A stretch of DNA of 15,826 nucleotides from NCBI GenBank assembly GCA_036266975.1, contig DATAWZ010000222.1:1-15826 (forward strand). The letters are read 5' to 3'. The notes under the pieces are model-generated. The model saw only the letters and a program-made list of their open reading frames with translations. It ran no database searches and was not told the DNA's origin. Shown here one piece after another: positions 1 through 8,100 of the stretch. Source of the DNA: DATAWZ01 sp036266975 (GTDB lineage: Bacteria; Actinomycetota; Thermoleophilia; Solirubrobacterales; Solirubrobacteraceae). The position numbers and the translations under genes were made by a program. Within the stretch, counting starts at the first letter, position 1. Each line of letters opens with the position of its first letter.

Positions 1-320
1 ACGACGCGCGCGTGCGCGAGCTGTGCGCGCCGATCGCCGATCCGGCCACCGCCCGCGTGCTCGTCGCCGAGCGCGCGCTGGTGCGGGCGCTGGGCGCCGA
101 CTGTCACACGCCGGTCGGCGCCCTGGCGCAGGAGTCCGCGCACGCGCTCGAGGTCGAGGCGTTCGTCGGGCTGCCCGACGGCTCGGCCTGGGTGCGCGAC
201 CGCCTGTCCGGCCCGCGCGATGACCCGGGTGCCCTGGGCCGGGAGGTCGCCGAGCGGATGCTCGCCGCGGGCGCCGGCGAGCTGCTCGAACGGGCGCGCG
301 CGGGGAGGCCGGCAGCATGA
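1..320 (+). CDS. hemC: Porphobilinogen deaminase (hydroxymethylbilane synthase), C-terminal part
   Basis: The gene is cut by the left window edge; the frame is open from base 3, so only the last ~106 residues are seen. The segment AERALVRALGADCHTPVGAL matches the HemC C-terminal domain. Its cysteine is the residue that covalently holds the dipyrromethane cofactor in this family. The enzyme joins four porphobilinogen units into the linear pre-uroporphyrinogen (hydroxymethylbilane) in the cytoplasm. The next enzyme in the pathway, uroporphyrinogen-III synthase, is encoded just downstream as half of a fusion, which supports the call. The stop TGA at 318-320 overlaps an ATG at 317 (ATGA). Identification rests on the cofactor-cysteine motif and context; the catalytic N-terminal domains lie outside the window. 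Confidence 0.9.
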   Translation, partial: DARVRELCAPIADPATARVLVAERALVRALGADCHTPVGALAQESAHALEVEAFVGLPDGSAWVRDRLSGPRDDPGALGREVAERMLAAGAGELLERARAGRPAA

Positions 321-409
321 TCGGAGGGCGATCGCTGGATTGGGGTTGCTATTGGACGCGGCGCGCCCGAATGCCGCGCGAGCCACGACGAGCGGTGCTC
401 CGCGCATGA
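317..409 (+). other. 30-codon mini-ORF bridging hemC and the cobA-hemD fusion (doubtful gene)
   Basis: A 30-codon frame starts in the ATGA overlap with the hemC stop and ends in a second ATGA overlap with the ATG of the next gene. It fills the 85-bp gap exactly, so ribosomes could be passed from hemC to the fusion gene by two termination-reinitiation steps. The peptide (MIGGRSLDWGCYWTRRARMP at its start) matches no family I recognise. Its third codon positions are clearly less GC-rich than in the neighbouring genes, which argues against a selected protein. A coupling device or chance are both possible. Confidence 0.2.
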
Positions 410-1875
410 CCGGCCGCGTCGCCCTGATCGGCGCCGGCCCGGGCGACCCGGGGCTGCTCACCGCCCGCGCGCTCGAGCTGATCGCCAGCGCCGACGTGAT
501 CCTCTACGACCGCCTGATCCCGGCGGCGGCGCTGCAATCGGCGCGCCCGCACGCCGAGCTGCGCTTCGTGGGCAAGGAGGGCGGCGGCGCCTCGGTCCCC
601 CAGGAGCAGACCGAGGAGCTGATGCTCGAGCGGGCGCGCGCGGGTAAGACGGTGGTGCGCCTGAAGGGCGGCGACCCGTTCGTCTTCGGCCGCGGCGGCG
701 AGGAGGCTCAACGCCTGAAGGCGGCGGGGATCGCCTTCGAGATCGTGCCTGGCATCACCGCCGGGGTCGCGGCCCCCGCCTACGCCGGCATCCCGGTCAC
801 CCACCGCGAGCACGCCAGCGCGGTGGCGCTTGTCACCGGCCACGAGGACCCGACCAAGCCCGAGACCGTCCTGGACTACGCCGGGCTCGCCGGCTTCCCG
901 GGCACGCTCGTCTTCTACATGGGCGTCGGGCGGCTCGGCCAGATCGCGCAGGCGCTGATCGACGCCGGCCGCGATCCGCGCGAGCCGGCGGCGGTCGTCG
1001 AACGCGGCACGCTGCCCGGCCAGCGCACGGTCGTCGGCACGCTGGCCGACATCGCCGACCGCGCCGCCGAGGCGCAGGTCGAGCCGCCGTCGATCACCCT
1101 CGTCGGGGCGGTCGCCTCGCTGGCCGAGGAGCTCGCCTGGCGGCACCCGGGCCCGCTCGCGGGCCGGCGTGTGGCGGTCACCCGCGCTCGCGCCCAGTCG
1201 AGCGGCCTGGCCGACCGGCTGGCCGCGCTCGGCGCCGAGGTGATCCAGGCGCCGGCGATCCGGATCGAGCCGCTGCGCCCGGCGATCCCGCCGCTGGACG
1301 GCGTCGACCTGGTCTGCCTGACCAGCCCCAACGGGGCCCAGCTGCTGATCGAGGGGCTGCTCGCCGACGGGCGCGACACCCGCGCGCTGGCCGGCGCCAC
1401 GGTCGCGGCGATCGGCCCGGGGACCGCCCGCGCGCTGGCCGAGCACGGCATCCGGGCCGACATCGTGCCCGAGCGCTTCGTCGCCGAGGGCCTCGTCGAG
1501 GCGCTCGCCGCCACGCCGGTCAGCCGCGCCCTGATCGCCCGCGCGCTCCAGGCACGCGACGTGCTGCCGGCGGCGCTGCGCGAGCGCGGCGCGCAGGTGC
1601 AGGACCTCGCGCTGTACCGCACGGTCGCCGAGCCGCTGGCCCCCGAGACGCTGGCCAGCGCGCTGAACGCCGACTGGCTGACCTTCACCTCGTCCTCGAC
1701 CGTCCGCTTTCTGGCGCAGTCGGCCGGCGGGCCGCTGCGCCCGCGGGCCCGCGTGGTCTCGATCGGGCCGGCGACGAGCGCGACCCTGCGCGAACACGGC
1801 CTGGAGCCCGATGTCGAGGCCGCGCGGCATGACATCGACGGGCTGGTGGAAGCGTTGCTGGCGGATTCGGATTAA
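406..1875 (+). CDS. cobA-hemD: Fused uroporphyrinogen-III C-methyltransferase / uroporphyrinogen-III synthase
   Basis: A 489-residue fusion. Residues ~1-245 are the SAM-dependent uroporphyrinogen-III methyltransferase (CobA/SUMT): GAGPGDPGLLT at 9-19, LKGGDPFVFGRG at 86-97, VPGITAG at 114-120 and PVTHR at 130-134. Residues ~252-489 are HemD, beginning LAGRRVAVTRARAQSSGL, with the expected LTSPNGA and FTSSSTVRF segments. HemD closes hydroxymethylbilane to uroporphyrinogen III; CobA methylates it twice at C2 and C7, giving precorrin-2 for siroheme and cobalamin. The fusion order is common in Actinobacteria and Firmicutes. The open frame runs further upstream, but ATG at 406 is chosen because the methyltransferase motif starts immediately after it. 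No strong Shine-Dalgarno is visible. Confidence 0.95.
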   Translation: MTGRVALIGAGPGDPGLLTARALELIASADVILYDRLIPAAALQSARPHAELRFVGKEGGGASVPQEQTEELMLERARAGKTVVRLKGGDPFVFGRGGEEAQRLKAAGIAFEIVPGITAGVAAPAYAGIPVTHREHASAVALVTGHEDPTKPETVLDYAGLAGFPGTLVFYMGVGRLGQIAQALIDAGRDPREPAAVVERGTLPGQRTVVGTLADIADRAAEAQVEPPSITLVGAVASLAEELAWRHPGPLAGRRVAVTRARAQSSGLADRLAALGAEVIQAPAIRIEPLRPAIPPLDGVDLVCLTSPNGAQLLIEGLLADGRDTRALAGATVAAIGPGTARALAEHGIRADIVPERFVAEGLVEALAATPVSRALIARALQARDVLPAALRERGAQVQDLALYRTVAEPLAPETLASALNADWLTFTSSSTVRFLAQSAGGPLRPRARVVSIGPATSATLREHGLEPDVEAARHDIDGLVEALLADSD

Positions 1876-1915
1876 AGAGCGCGGTGCATCGGCCTACCCA
1901 GGCGTCGCGCGCACG

Positions 1916-2719
1916 ATGACCCTCATTACCTTCCTCTCCGACTACGGCCTCCAGGACGAGTTCGTCGGCGTCTGCCACGGGGTGCTGGCCAGGCTCGCCC
2001 CCGACGCGCGGGTGATCGACATCTCCCACGGGATCCCGCGCCACGACGTGCGCACCGGCGCGCTGACGCTGGCCAGCGCGCTGCCGTACTTTCCGGCCGG
2101 TGTCCACCTCGCGGTCGTCGACCCCGACGTGGGGCAGCGCTCGCGCCGCGCGGTCGCGCTGCGCGTGGGCGAGCGGATCCTCGTCGGCCCGGACAACGGG
2201 CTGCTGATGCCCGCGGCGGCCGGGATGGGGGAGGTCGTCGAGGCGATCGACGTCACGCGCTCCGAGCACCGCCTGGATCAGATGTCGGCGACGTTCCACG
2301 GCCGTGACGTGTTCGCGCCGGTCGCCGCTGCGCTCGCGCGCGGGGAGCCGCTGCTGCAGGTCGGCGAGCCGATGGACGTCGGCGAGCTGGTCGAGCTCGA
2401 GCTGCCGGTGGCCGATGTCGACGGCCAGGGCGTGCTCGCGCACGTGCTCGACGTCGACCGCTTCGGCAACGCGACGCTCGACGCGCGCCACGAGCAGCTG
2501 CTCGCCGGGGGGCTGCGGCTCGGCGGGCCGGTCCAGGTGCAGGTCGGCCCGGCGCTGCACATCGCGCGCTTCGCGGTGAGCTTCGCCGACGTGCCGGCCG
2601 GGACGCTGCTGCTCTACGAGGACGCGCGCTCCCGCTCGGCGCTCGCGGTCAACCGCGGCTCGGCCGCCGACGCGCTCGGGCTCGCGCGCGACGACGCCGT
2701 GCGGCTGCGGCCCGAATGA
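1916..2719 (+). CDS. S-adenosyl-L-methionine hydroxide adenosyltransferase (DUF62 family)
   Basis: A 267-residue protein starting MTLITFLSDYGLQDEFVG, the typical DUF62 N-terminus. Other family signatures are VVDPDVG (67-73), PDNGLL (92-97), FHGRDVFAP (127-135) and DRFGN (181-185). Characterised relatives are fluorinase/chlorinase homologues that use hydroxide to cleave SAM into adenosine and L-methionine, with an Asp-Arg-His triad. Here D69, one of the arginines at 75-78, and H128 are present. The usual VVDPGVG is VVDPDVG, so one glycine is replaced by aspartate. ATG 1916 is chosen because it begins the domain; it lies 40 bp after the cobA-hemD stop. Placement after a SAM-consuming methyltransferase may reflect SAM housekeeping, but that is inference. 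Its ATGA overlap with the next gene indicates co-translation. Confidence 0.9.
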   Translation: MTLITFLSDYGLQDEFVGVCHGVLARLAPDARVIDISHGIPRHDVRTGALTLASALPYFPAGVHLAVVDPDVGQRSRRAVALRVGERILVGPDNGLLMPAAAGMGEVVEAIDVTRSEHRLDQMSATFHGRDVFAPVAAALARGEPLLQVGEPMDVGELVELELPVADVDGQGVLAHVLDVDRFGNATLDARHEQLLAGGLRLGGPVQVQVGPALHIARFAVSFADVPAGTLLLYEDARSRSALAVNRGSAADALGLARDDAVRLRPE

Positions 2720-3426
2720 GCGCCCAGGCCGCAGCCGCGGGCCTCGGGCACCCGCGGCTTCACCTGCGGCGGACCGACTCGACCAACGACCGCGCTCGCA
2801 CGCTCGCGCTGCGCGGCGCGCCGCACGGCACGGTGGTCACCGCCGCCGAGCAGACCGCTGGGCGCGGCCGCCAGGGACGCACGTGGTCGGCGCCCGCCGG
2901 CCAGTCGCTGCTGTGCTCGACGGTCTGGCGCCCGGTGCCGCTGCTGCTGCCGCTGATCGCCGGCGTAGCGGTCGCGCGCGTCACCGGGGGACAGATCAAG
3001 TGGCCCAACGACGTCGTGTTCGTCGAGCAGGACAGGCGGCTACGCAAGCTCGCCGGGATCCTCGCCGAGGGTCGCCCCCAGGAGGGCTGGGCGGTGCTCG
3101 GCATCGGCGTCAACGTCGCGGTGCAGCTCGACCAGATGCCCGACGAGCTGCGCGAGCGCGCGGCGACCCTGGGGCGAACGCGGCGTGACATCGAGCCGGT
3201 GCTCGCCCAGCTGATGGCCGCGCTCTCGCACTGGGCCACATGCCCGGACTCCGAGGTGCTCGACGCCTGGCGCGAGCGCGACGCGCTGCGCGGCCGGGAG
3301 ATCCACTGGGCCACCGGCGACGGACGCGCCGACGGGATCGACGGCGACGGGCGGTTGATCGTGCGCCGGCCCGATGGCGGCCAGGTGACGCTCGACGCCG
3401 GCGAGGTCCACCTCGGCGCTGTGTGA
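2716..3426 (+). CDS. birA: Biotin--[acetyl-CoA-carboxylase] ligase (monofunctional BirA type)
   Basis: A 236-residue biotin-protein ligase with DSTND (21-25), the biotinoyl-AMP loop GRGRQGR (49-55), KWPND (95-99), KLAGIL (111-116) and GIGVN (129-133). A small C-terminal SH3-like domain ends in DGGQVTLDAGEVHLG. It activates biotin with ATP and transfers it to the lysine of carboxyl-carrier proteins, here presumably acyl-CoA carboxylases. There is no N-terminal winged-helix domain, so it should not be a repressor (class I ligase). The ATG overlaps the stop of the DUF62 gene by 4 bases. In-frame codons between its stop and the next gene contain no other start. Function is confident; the operon partners are not obviously connected to biotin. 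Confidence 0.93.
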   Translation: MSAQAAAAGLGHPRLHLRRTDSTNDRARTLALRGAPHGTVVTAAEQTAGRGRQGRTWSAPAGQSLLCSTVWRPVPLLLPLIAGVAVARVTGGQIKWPNDVVFVEQDRRLRKLAGILAEGRPQEGWAVLGIGVNVAVQLDQMPDELRERAATLGRTRRDIEPVLAQLMAALSHWATCPDSEVLDAWRERDALRGREIHWATGDGRADGIDGDGRLIVRRPDGGQVTLDAGEVHLGAV

Positions 3427-3471
3427 GGGCCCTCGCCCAACGGAGGGGAAAGCGCTCGTTATGGTTGCTAC

Positions 3472-3858
3472 GTGGCGCCCCTTGAGCTGATCCTCGCTCG
3501 CAACCTGCTCTCCAGCCTCTCGACGCCGGGCTTCCTGCTCGACGAGCGCGGCGAGCTGACCTTCTACAACCAGGCGGCCGGCACGCTGCTCGGCAGGCGC
3601 TTGGAGGAGCTCGCCAGCACCGAGGGGACGGTCTGGGACCACGTCGGCCCGTTCGATGACGACGGCCGGCGGATCCCGCTCGCCGACCTGCCGCTCGCCA
3701 CCGCGCTGGCCCAGGGCTCGCCGGCCCACGGGCGCATGCGCATCCGGTCCTTCGCGGGCGCCGAGCACTCGATCGAGGTGAGCGCGCTGCCGATCGTCGC
3801 CGTGCAGGGCGCGCGCGGCGTGATGGCGTTCTTCTGGCCGCTCCAGGACGCGACGTGA
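3472..3858 (+). CDS. Small PAS-domain protein
   Basis: A 128-residue protein made almost entirely of one PAS fold. LELILARNLLSSLSTPGFLL and DERGELTFYNQAAGTLLGR give the N-cap and the PAS core. The C-terminal strand pair ends VQGARGVMAFFWPLQDAT. No histidine kinase, GGDEF or helix-turn-helix domain is attached, so it would act as a stand-alone sensor or adaptor, partner unknown. GTG at 3472 is the only possible start between the preceding in-frame stop and the domain. A good GGAGGGG lies at 3442-3448, unusually far upstream (~23 bases); it is better placed for an ATG at 3461 that opens a 9-codon frame. The stop overlaps the next gene (GTGA at 3855-3858), so it is probably co-translated with the MBL-fold gene. 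Confidence 0.75.
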   Translation: MAPLELILARNLLSSLSTPGFLLDERGELTFYNQAAGTLLGRRLEELASTEGTVWDHVGPFDDDGRRIPLADLPLATALAQGSPAHGRMRIRSFAGAEHSIEVSALPIVAVQGARGVMAFFWPLQDAT

Positions 3859-4728
3859 GGCTCACCGTGCGGGGCGCGCGCGGGTCGCTGCCGGCCCCCA
3901 GACCGCAGACGACGCGCTACGGCGGAGACACCTCGTGTGTGGAGGTCGAGCTCGCCGGCGGCGGGGTGCTCGTCCTCGACGCCGGCACCGGGATCCGCGA
4001 GCTCGACCTCGCGCCCGGACGTCCGCGAGCTGGACATCCTGCTCACCCACCTGCACGTGGACCGCATCCGGGGGGCTGATGTCCTTCGCGCCGCTGTTCA
4101 CGCCCGAGATGACGATCACTCTCTGGGGACCGCGGTCGCCCGACGCGACGCTCGAGGCCCGCGTCGGGGCGCTGCATCTCCGCGCCGCTCTCGCCGGTCG
4201 ACGTGCGTGAGCTGCCGTGCGATGTCGCCTTCCGCGACGCGCCGCCGGCCGAGTGGACGATCGGCGGAGCGACGATCCGCGCGGAGGCGGTCACCCACCG
4301 CGGGCCGACGCTCGGCTACCGCATCAGCGAGGGCAGCGAGAGCCTGTGTTTACATCCCCGACCACGAGCCCGGGCTGGGTGGCTCGCTCGATGAGCTCGA
4401 CCCCGAGTGGATCTCCGGCTACGAGCTCGCCCGCGAGGCGAGCGTGCTCGTGCGCGACTGCCAGTACACCGACGAGGAGCACCCGCGCCATCTGGGCTGG
4501 GGGCATTCGCGGCTGACCGACACGCTCGCGCTCGCGCAGCGGGCCGCCGCGCGACGGCTGCCGCTCTCTCACCACGACCCGCTGCACGACGACGCGACGC
4601 TGGACGCGTTCGCGACGCAGGCGGCCGCCGCCTGGGAGCAGCGCGGCGGGCGCGCCGAAGCCCTGGCCCTCGCCCACGAGGGCCAGCAGGTCGACGTCGG
4701 CGCGGTCGTGGCCACCGCCGTCTACTAG
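3855..4728 (+). pseudogene. Metallo-beta-lactamase-fold hydrolase, broken by four single-base insertions
   Basis: Reading across three frames restores a ~290-residue MBL-fold hydrolase. Frame 3 gives MRLTVRGARGSLPAP and RYGGDTSCVEVELAGG. Frame 1 (from ~4021) gives VRELDILLTHLHVDRIRG. Frame 2 (from ~4075) gives LMSFAPLFTPEMTITLWGPR. Frame 3 (from ~4170) gives ISAPLSPVDVRELPCDV. Frame 1 (from ~4352) gives YIPDHEPGLGGSLDELDPEW to a stop at 4728. Each shift is +1, i.e. one extra base: near 4014-4018, in the G6 run 4070-4075, in G4 4166-4169, and in TTT 4349-4351. The metal motif is HLHVDR, where the family has HxHxDH, so a ligand histidine is Arg (CGC at 4063-4065). The C-terminal RDCQYTDEEHP and LSHHDPLHDD are intact. 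Close family members are metal-dependent phosphodiesterase-like hydrolases of unproven substrate. Sequencing error cannot be excluded. Confidence 0.8.
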
Positions 4729-4740
4729 CTTCTCAGGGCA

Positions 4741-4788
4741 GGCGGCACCGGCGCGGGCCCTGCTCACGGGTCTGCCGGTGGCGCCGCC
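4741..4788. terminator. Candidate bidirectional hairpin between convergent genes
   Basis: GGCGGCACCGGC (4741-4752) can pair with GCCGGTG plus CCGCC (4774-4780 and 4784-4788), leaving a 3-base bulge and a ~21-base loop. It sits in the 84-bp gap between the MBL-fold gene (+) and the AbrB-like gene (-), which converge here. There is no T tract on either side, so a role as an intrinsic terminator is only suggested by the position. Confidence 0.3.
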
Positions 4789-4812
4789 TCTCCGAGCGGC
4801 GCGCGCCTCTCG

Positions 4813-5028
4813 CTAATGATGGCGGCGATGCGCCGCGTCGAGCTGCTCCAAGTAGCCGGGCGGGTAGACCGGATCGAAGGCGCCGTCGAACACGCGTGTC
4901 ACACGACGGATGCGCACCTCGCCGTCGTGGCGCGCTTCGATGCGCACTTGGTCTCCGGCCCGCAGTCCTGCCGCTTGCAGCGTCTCCGCGGGGATCGTCA
5001 CCTGATTCCTCCCTGAAATCTGGGACAC
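4813..5028 (-). CDS. SpoVT/AbrB (MazE-like) swapped-hairpin DNA-binding protein
   Basis: A 71-residue protein beginning VSQISGRNQVTIPAETLQAA, followed by GLRAGDQVRIEARHDGEVRI. This is the SpoVT/AbrB swapped-hairpin beta-barrel found in transition-state regulators and MazE/VapB-type antitoxins. The remaining ~28 residues (FDGAFDPVYPPGYLEQLDAA and a His/Arg end) resemble the disordered tail antitoxins use to bind a toxin, but no toxin gene adjoins it: one neighbour is the convergent MBL-fold gene, the other the helicase. GTG at 5028 is chosen because the domain starts there, and TACCGT (5040-5035) 6 bases upstream would fit a -10 for a leaderless mRNA. A GTG at 5082 would add 18 basic residues. 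It could be an orphan antitoxin or a regulator of itself and the helicase. Confidence 0.7.
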   Translation of the reverse strand: MSQISGRNQVTIPAETLQAAGLRAGDQVRIEARHDGEVRIRRVTRVFDGAFDPVYPPGYLEQLDAAHRRHH

Positions 5029-5086
5029 AACATCACGGTAGCGCCATTGGCGGCGCGCATGTGCACCTTTCGTTACGCGCACATTA

Positions 5087-5107
5087 CGCGGGGACGTCGC
5101 CCCCGCG
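5087..5107. terminator. Short GC hairpin downstream of the helicase
   Basis: CGCGGGG (5087-5093) and CCCCGCG (5101-5107) form a perfect 7-bp stem with a 7-base loop. On the minus strand it lies just past the helicase stop and just before the AbrB-like gene. It could terminate or attenuate helicase read-through, or be part of the regulatory site of the AbrB-like gene. No U tract follows. Confidence 0.3.
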
Positions 5108-5110
5108 ACA

Positions 5111-5126
5111 GAACGTAATTACGTTC
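5111..5126. promoter_or_regulatory. Perfect 16-bp palindrome, candidate operator
   Basis: GAACGTAATTACGTTC is a perfect palindrome, AT-rich in an otherwise very GC-rich stretch. It lies two bases beyond the helicase stop codon and upstream of the minus-strand AbrB-like gene. Nearby, TTACGCG occurs twice (5073-5079 and 5084-5090), giving further TTACG half-sites. Symmetric AT-rich sites are typical for dimeric regulators such as SpoVT/AbrB proteins, so autoregulation is a reasonable inference. No binding evidence is available from sequence alone. Confidence 0.4.
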
Positions 5127-5128
5127 GG

Positions 5129-8100
5129 TTACTCGGCCGGCGGCTCGTCGGCGGCCTTGGCCGCGACCGTGCGCCGCCGATGCGGCTTGGGCTTGGCCGG
5201 CTCGGCCTCGCCGTCTGGGTCGGGTGCCGCCGCGCCGCCGTTGGGCGCGTCGCCGTTGGCCGATGCCGGCTCGGCCCTGGCCGCCGCCGTGCGTCGCCGG
5301 CGCGGCTTGGGTGGCTCGGCCCGCGCCTCGTGCGGGTCGCCGTTGACCGACGCGGGCTCGGCCTCGGCCGTGGCCGCGCGTCGCCGACGCGGCTTGGGCG
5401 CAGGCTCGGGCTCCTCCTGCTCGGCCGGCGCCTCGGGCTCGGCCTCGACCGTGGCGGGCTCGGCCTCGGCCGTGGCCGCGGGTCGCCGACGCGGCTTGGG
5501 CGCGGGCTCGGGTCCCTCCTGCTCGGCCGGCGCCTCGGGCTCGGGCTCGCCGCCGTTGGCCGCGGCCTTCGAGGGCGAGGAGCGCCGGCGCGGCTTCGGG
5601 GCCGCCGCCGGCTCGGACTCGGCCGCCGGCTCGGACTCGATCGCCTCGGCGGAGGCGACCGGAGCGCCGCGGTCGGCGATCGCCTCGGCGGCGCGGCGCA
5701 TCGCCGGCAGCGCGGCGACCACTCGGTCGATCTCCTCCACCGGGTCGAGTGCGGCCTTGGGCAACGCGTCGCTCAGCTCGGCCGGCCCCGCGTGGCCGAC
5801 GAGCGCCTCGGGCGCGCCTTCCTTGCCCTTGCGCCGGCGCCGCCCGGGGCGGGCCTTGCGCTTGGGGAAGTTGCGCAGCAGCTCGCGCGCGAGCGCCGGC
5901 GGCTTGCGCGCCATGCGCGTGCGCGCCCCGCGCAGCACCTCCTCGGCCTCGGGCGTGTGCGCCAGCGCGGCGGCGAGCAGCGCGGCCGACAGCCGCCGGT
6001 CCTGCTTGCGCGCGGCGTGCACGAGCCGGCGCGCGTTGCGCGCGTGGGCGCCGCCGGAGGAGTTCACGAGCAGTCCGAGCAGCCGCTTGGTCTCCGGCCA
6101 GCGCTGCACTGCGTACTCCTCGTGGACCTCGCGGGTGTACTCGGCCAGCCGCCAGATCCAGGCGTTGGCCTGGTCGCGGCGACCGATGCGCCGCTCGGCG
6201 AGCGCGCGCAGCATGATCTTGGTGCCTTCGCGGCGTTCGTCGCGCGGCCAGCCGCCGATGATGTCGATCGCGCTGTCGAAGGCGTCGGCGTCGCGGGCGG
6301 CGGCGATGTCGGTGAGCGCGCGCAGGCGCAGCAGCGGGTTGCGGTTGCGCTGTACGGCAGTGATCAAAAAGCGCGACTTCAGCTCGCCGGTGCGGTCGAA
6401 GTGCAGCATCGCCCGCGCCCGGCGCCAGCCGGTGGGGGCCACGCGCGCGCCGGCGAGCGCCGCCCACACGTGCTGCTCGCCGTAGTCCAGGAACTCCACG
6501 GCGATCCGCCACAGCTCGCGCTCGAAGACCTGAAAGCGGCGTTCCTCGTCGGCGCACACCGGCAGCACGCGGCGCTCCACGCGCACGCGGCGCCCGCGTC
6601 CGCGCCGGACCGGGCCCACGACGATCGCGCCGCCGCGGTAGACGTCGCGGTCCAGTAGGGAATGCAGCGTCACGACCGGGTCGTCGTGCTTGGTCGCCGG
6701 GTGCACGAAATCGACGACCAGGCCGGCCTCCTTGCCCGGGTGCCGGCGGGTCACGCGGCCCACGCGCTGCTGGTAGATGCGGCGCGAGGCGGTCGGCGCG
6801 AGGTGCATGCAGACGGTCGCGCGCGGGCTGTTCCAGCCCTCGGCGAGCAGCTGGGCGTTGATCAGCACGTCGACGTCCCCACGCTCGTAGCGGGCGAGGA
6901 TCGTGGCCAGCTCGCGCTTGGGCGTCTCGCCCGAGACGGCCTGGGCCTTGATGCCCGCGTCGCGGAACGCCTCGGCCAGGTTGTAGGCATGACGTACGCC
7001 GGCGGCGTACACCACCCCGGGCACGCCGTTGAAGCGCACCTTGTAGAGGTCGGCCACGGCGAGGTTGAACGGGAGCTGGTCGAGCAGCTCGGCGAGCATC
7101 TCCTGGTCGAACTCGGTGTCGACCTCGCCTCGGCGCAGTGGCACCTTCGCGATCGTGCGCACGCCCGGGCCCGGCGGGATGCGCACGCAGCGCAGCGGGG
7201 CGATCACGCCGCGGCGAGCGGCCTGCGCGAGGTCGAAGCGCGAGGTCTGGGTCGGGAACAGGTCGGTGACGTGGCGCGCGATCAGCGCGCCGGTGGCCGT
7301 CATGCCGATGAAGATCGGGCCGGTCCAGTTGCGGATCGCCGCGCTCGTCTTCTCGCCCAACGCGGTGTGCGCCTCGTCGCAGATGACGATCGTGTACGCG
7401 CTGGAGATGCGGCCGGCGTTGCGCACGAACCACTGGTAGGTCTCAACGGTGACCGGCCCCTTGGAGCTGTCCTCGCCGGTCAGCAGCGGGCGGCTGATGC
7501 GCTTCTTGTAGCCGCGGTCGGCGAGCTCGCCGTGGAACTGGTCGACGAGGTTGCGCCGGTGGGTGAGGATGAGCACGCCGCCGGTCCGCGAGGCCTCCAC
7601 GAAGCCGAGCGCGGCGACGGTCTTGCCGGCGCCGGTCGCGTGCTCGAACCAGAAGCGCTTGGCCGCGTTGGGATCCTCGGGCTGCTCGGGGAGCTGGTCC
7701 TCGTCGCGTTCGGCCTCGGACTCCTCGGCCCAGTCCTGCGGCTCTTCCTCCTCCTCGTCCTCTTCATCCTCTTCTTCCTCTTCGTCCTCGTCGTCGTCTT
7801 CGTCGTCCTCGTCAGGCTCGTCAGCCTCGTCGTCGTCCTCGTCGTCGTCGGGCTCCTCCTCGTCGACCGGGGCGGACGGGGCCTCCTCGGCGGGGGCGAC
7901 GTGGCCGTTCTCGGCGCCGAGGATCGAGGCCGAGGCGAGCGCGTCGGGCTGGGCGCCGGCGACGGCGCCCGAGCTGCGCAGCGCCTCGGCGAGCAGGGCG
8001 GTGAGGGTGCCCGAGAGCGCGTCGACCTGATGGGCGGACAGGACCGTGCCGTCGACGAGGTGCGGCTCCTCCTCGGAGAGGACGCGCTCGAGCCCGAGCA

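Noticed and set aside
220..405. Upstream extension of the cobA-hemD frame
   Set aside because: It overlaps hemC out of frame and carries no methyltransferase sequence; the motif starts right after ATG 406.
321..405. Cobalamin riboswitch ahead of cobA-hemD
   Set aside because: The gap is only 85 bp and shows no B12-box-like sequence.
349..1830. A 493-codon minus-strand frame opposite cobA-hemD
   Set aside because: Arg/Gly/Asp-rich shadow of a well-supported gene in GC-rich DNA; no family signature.
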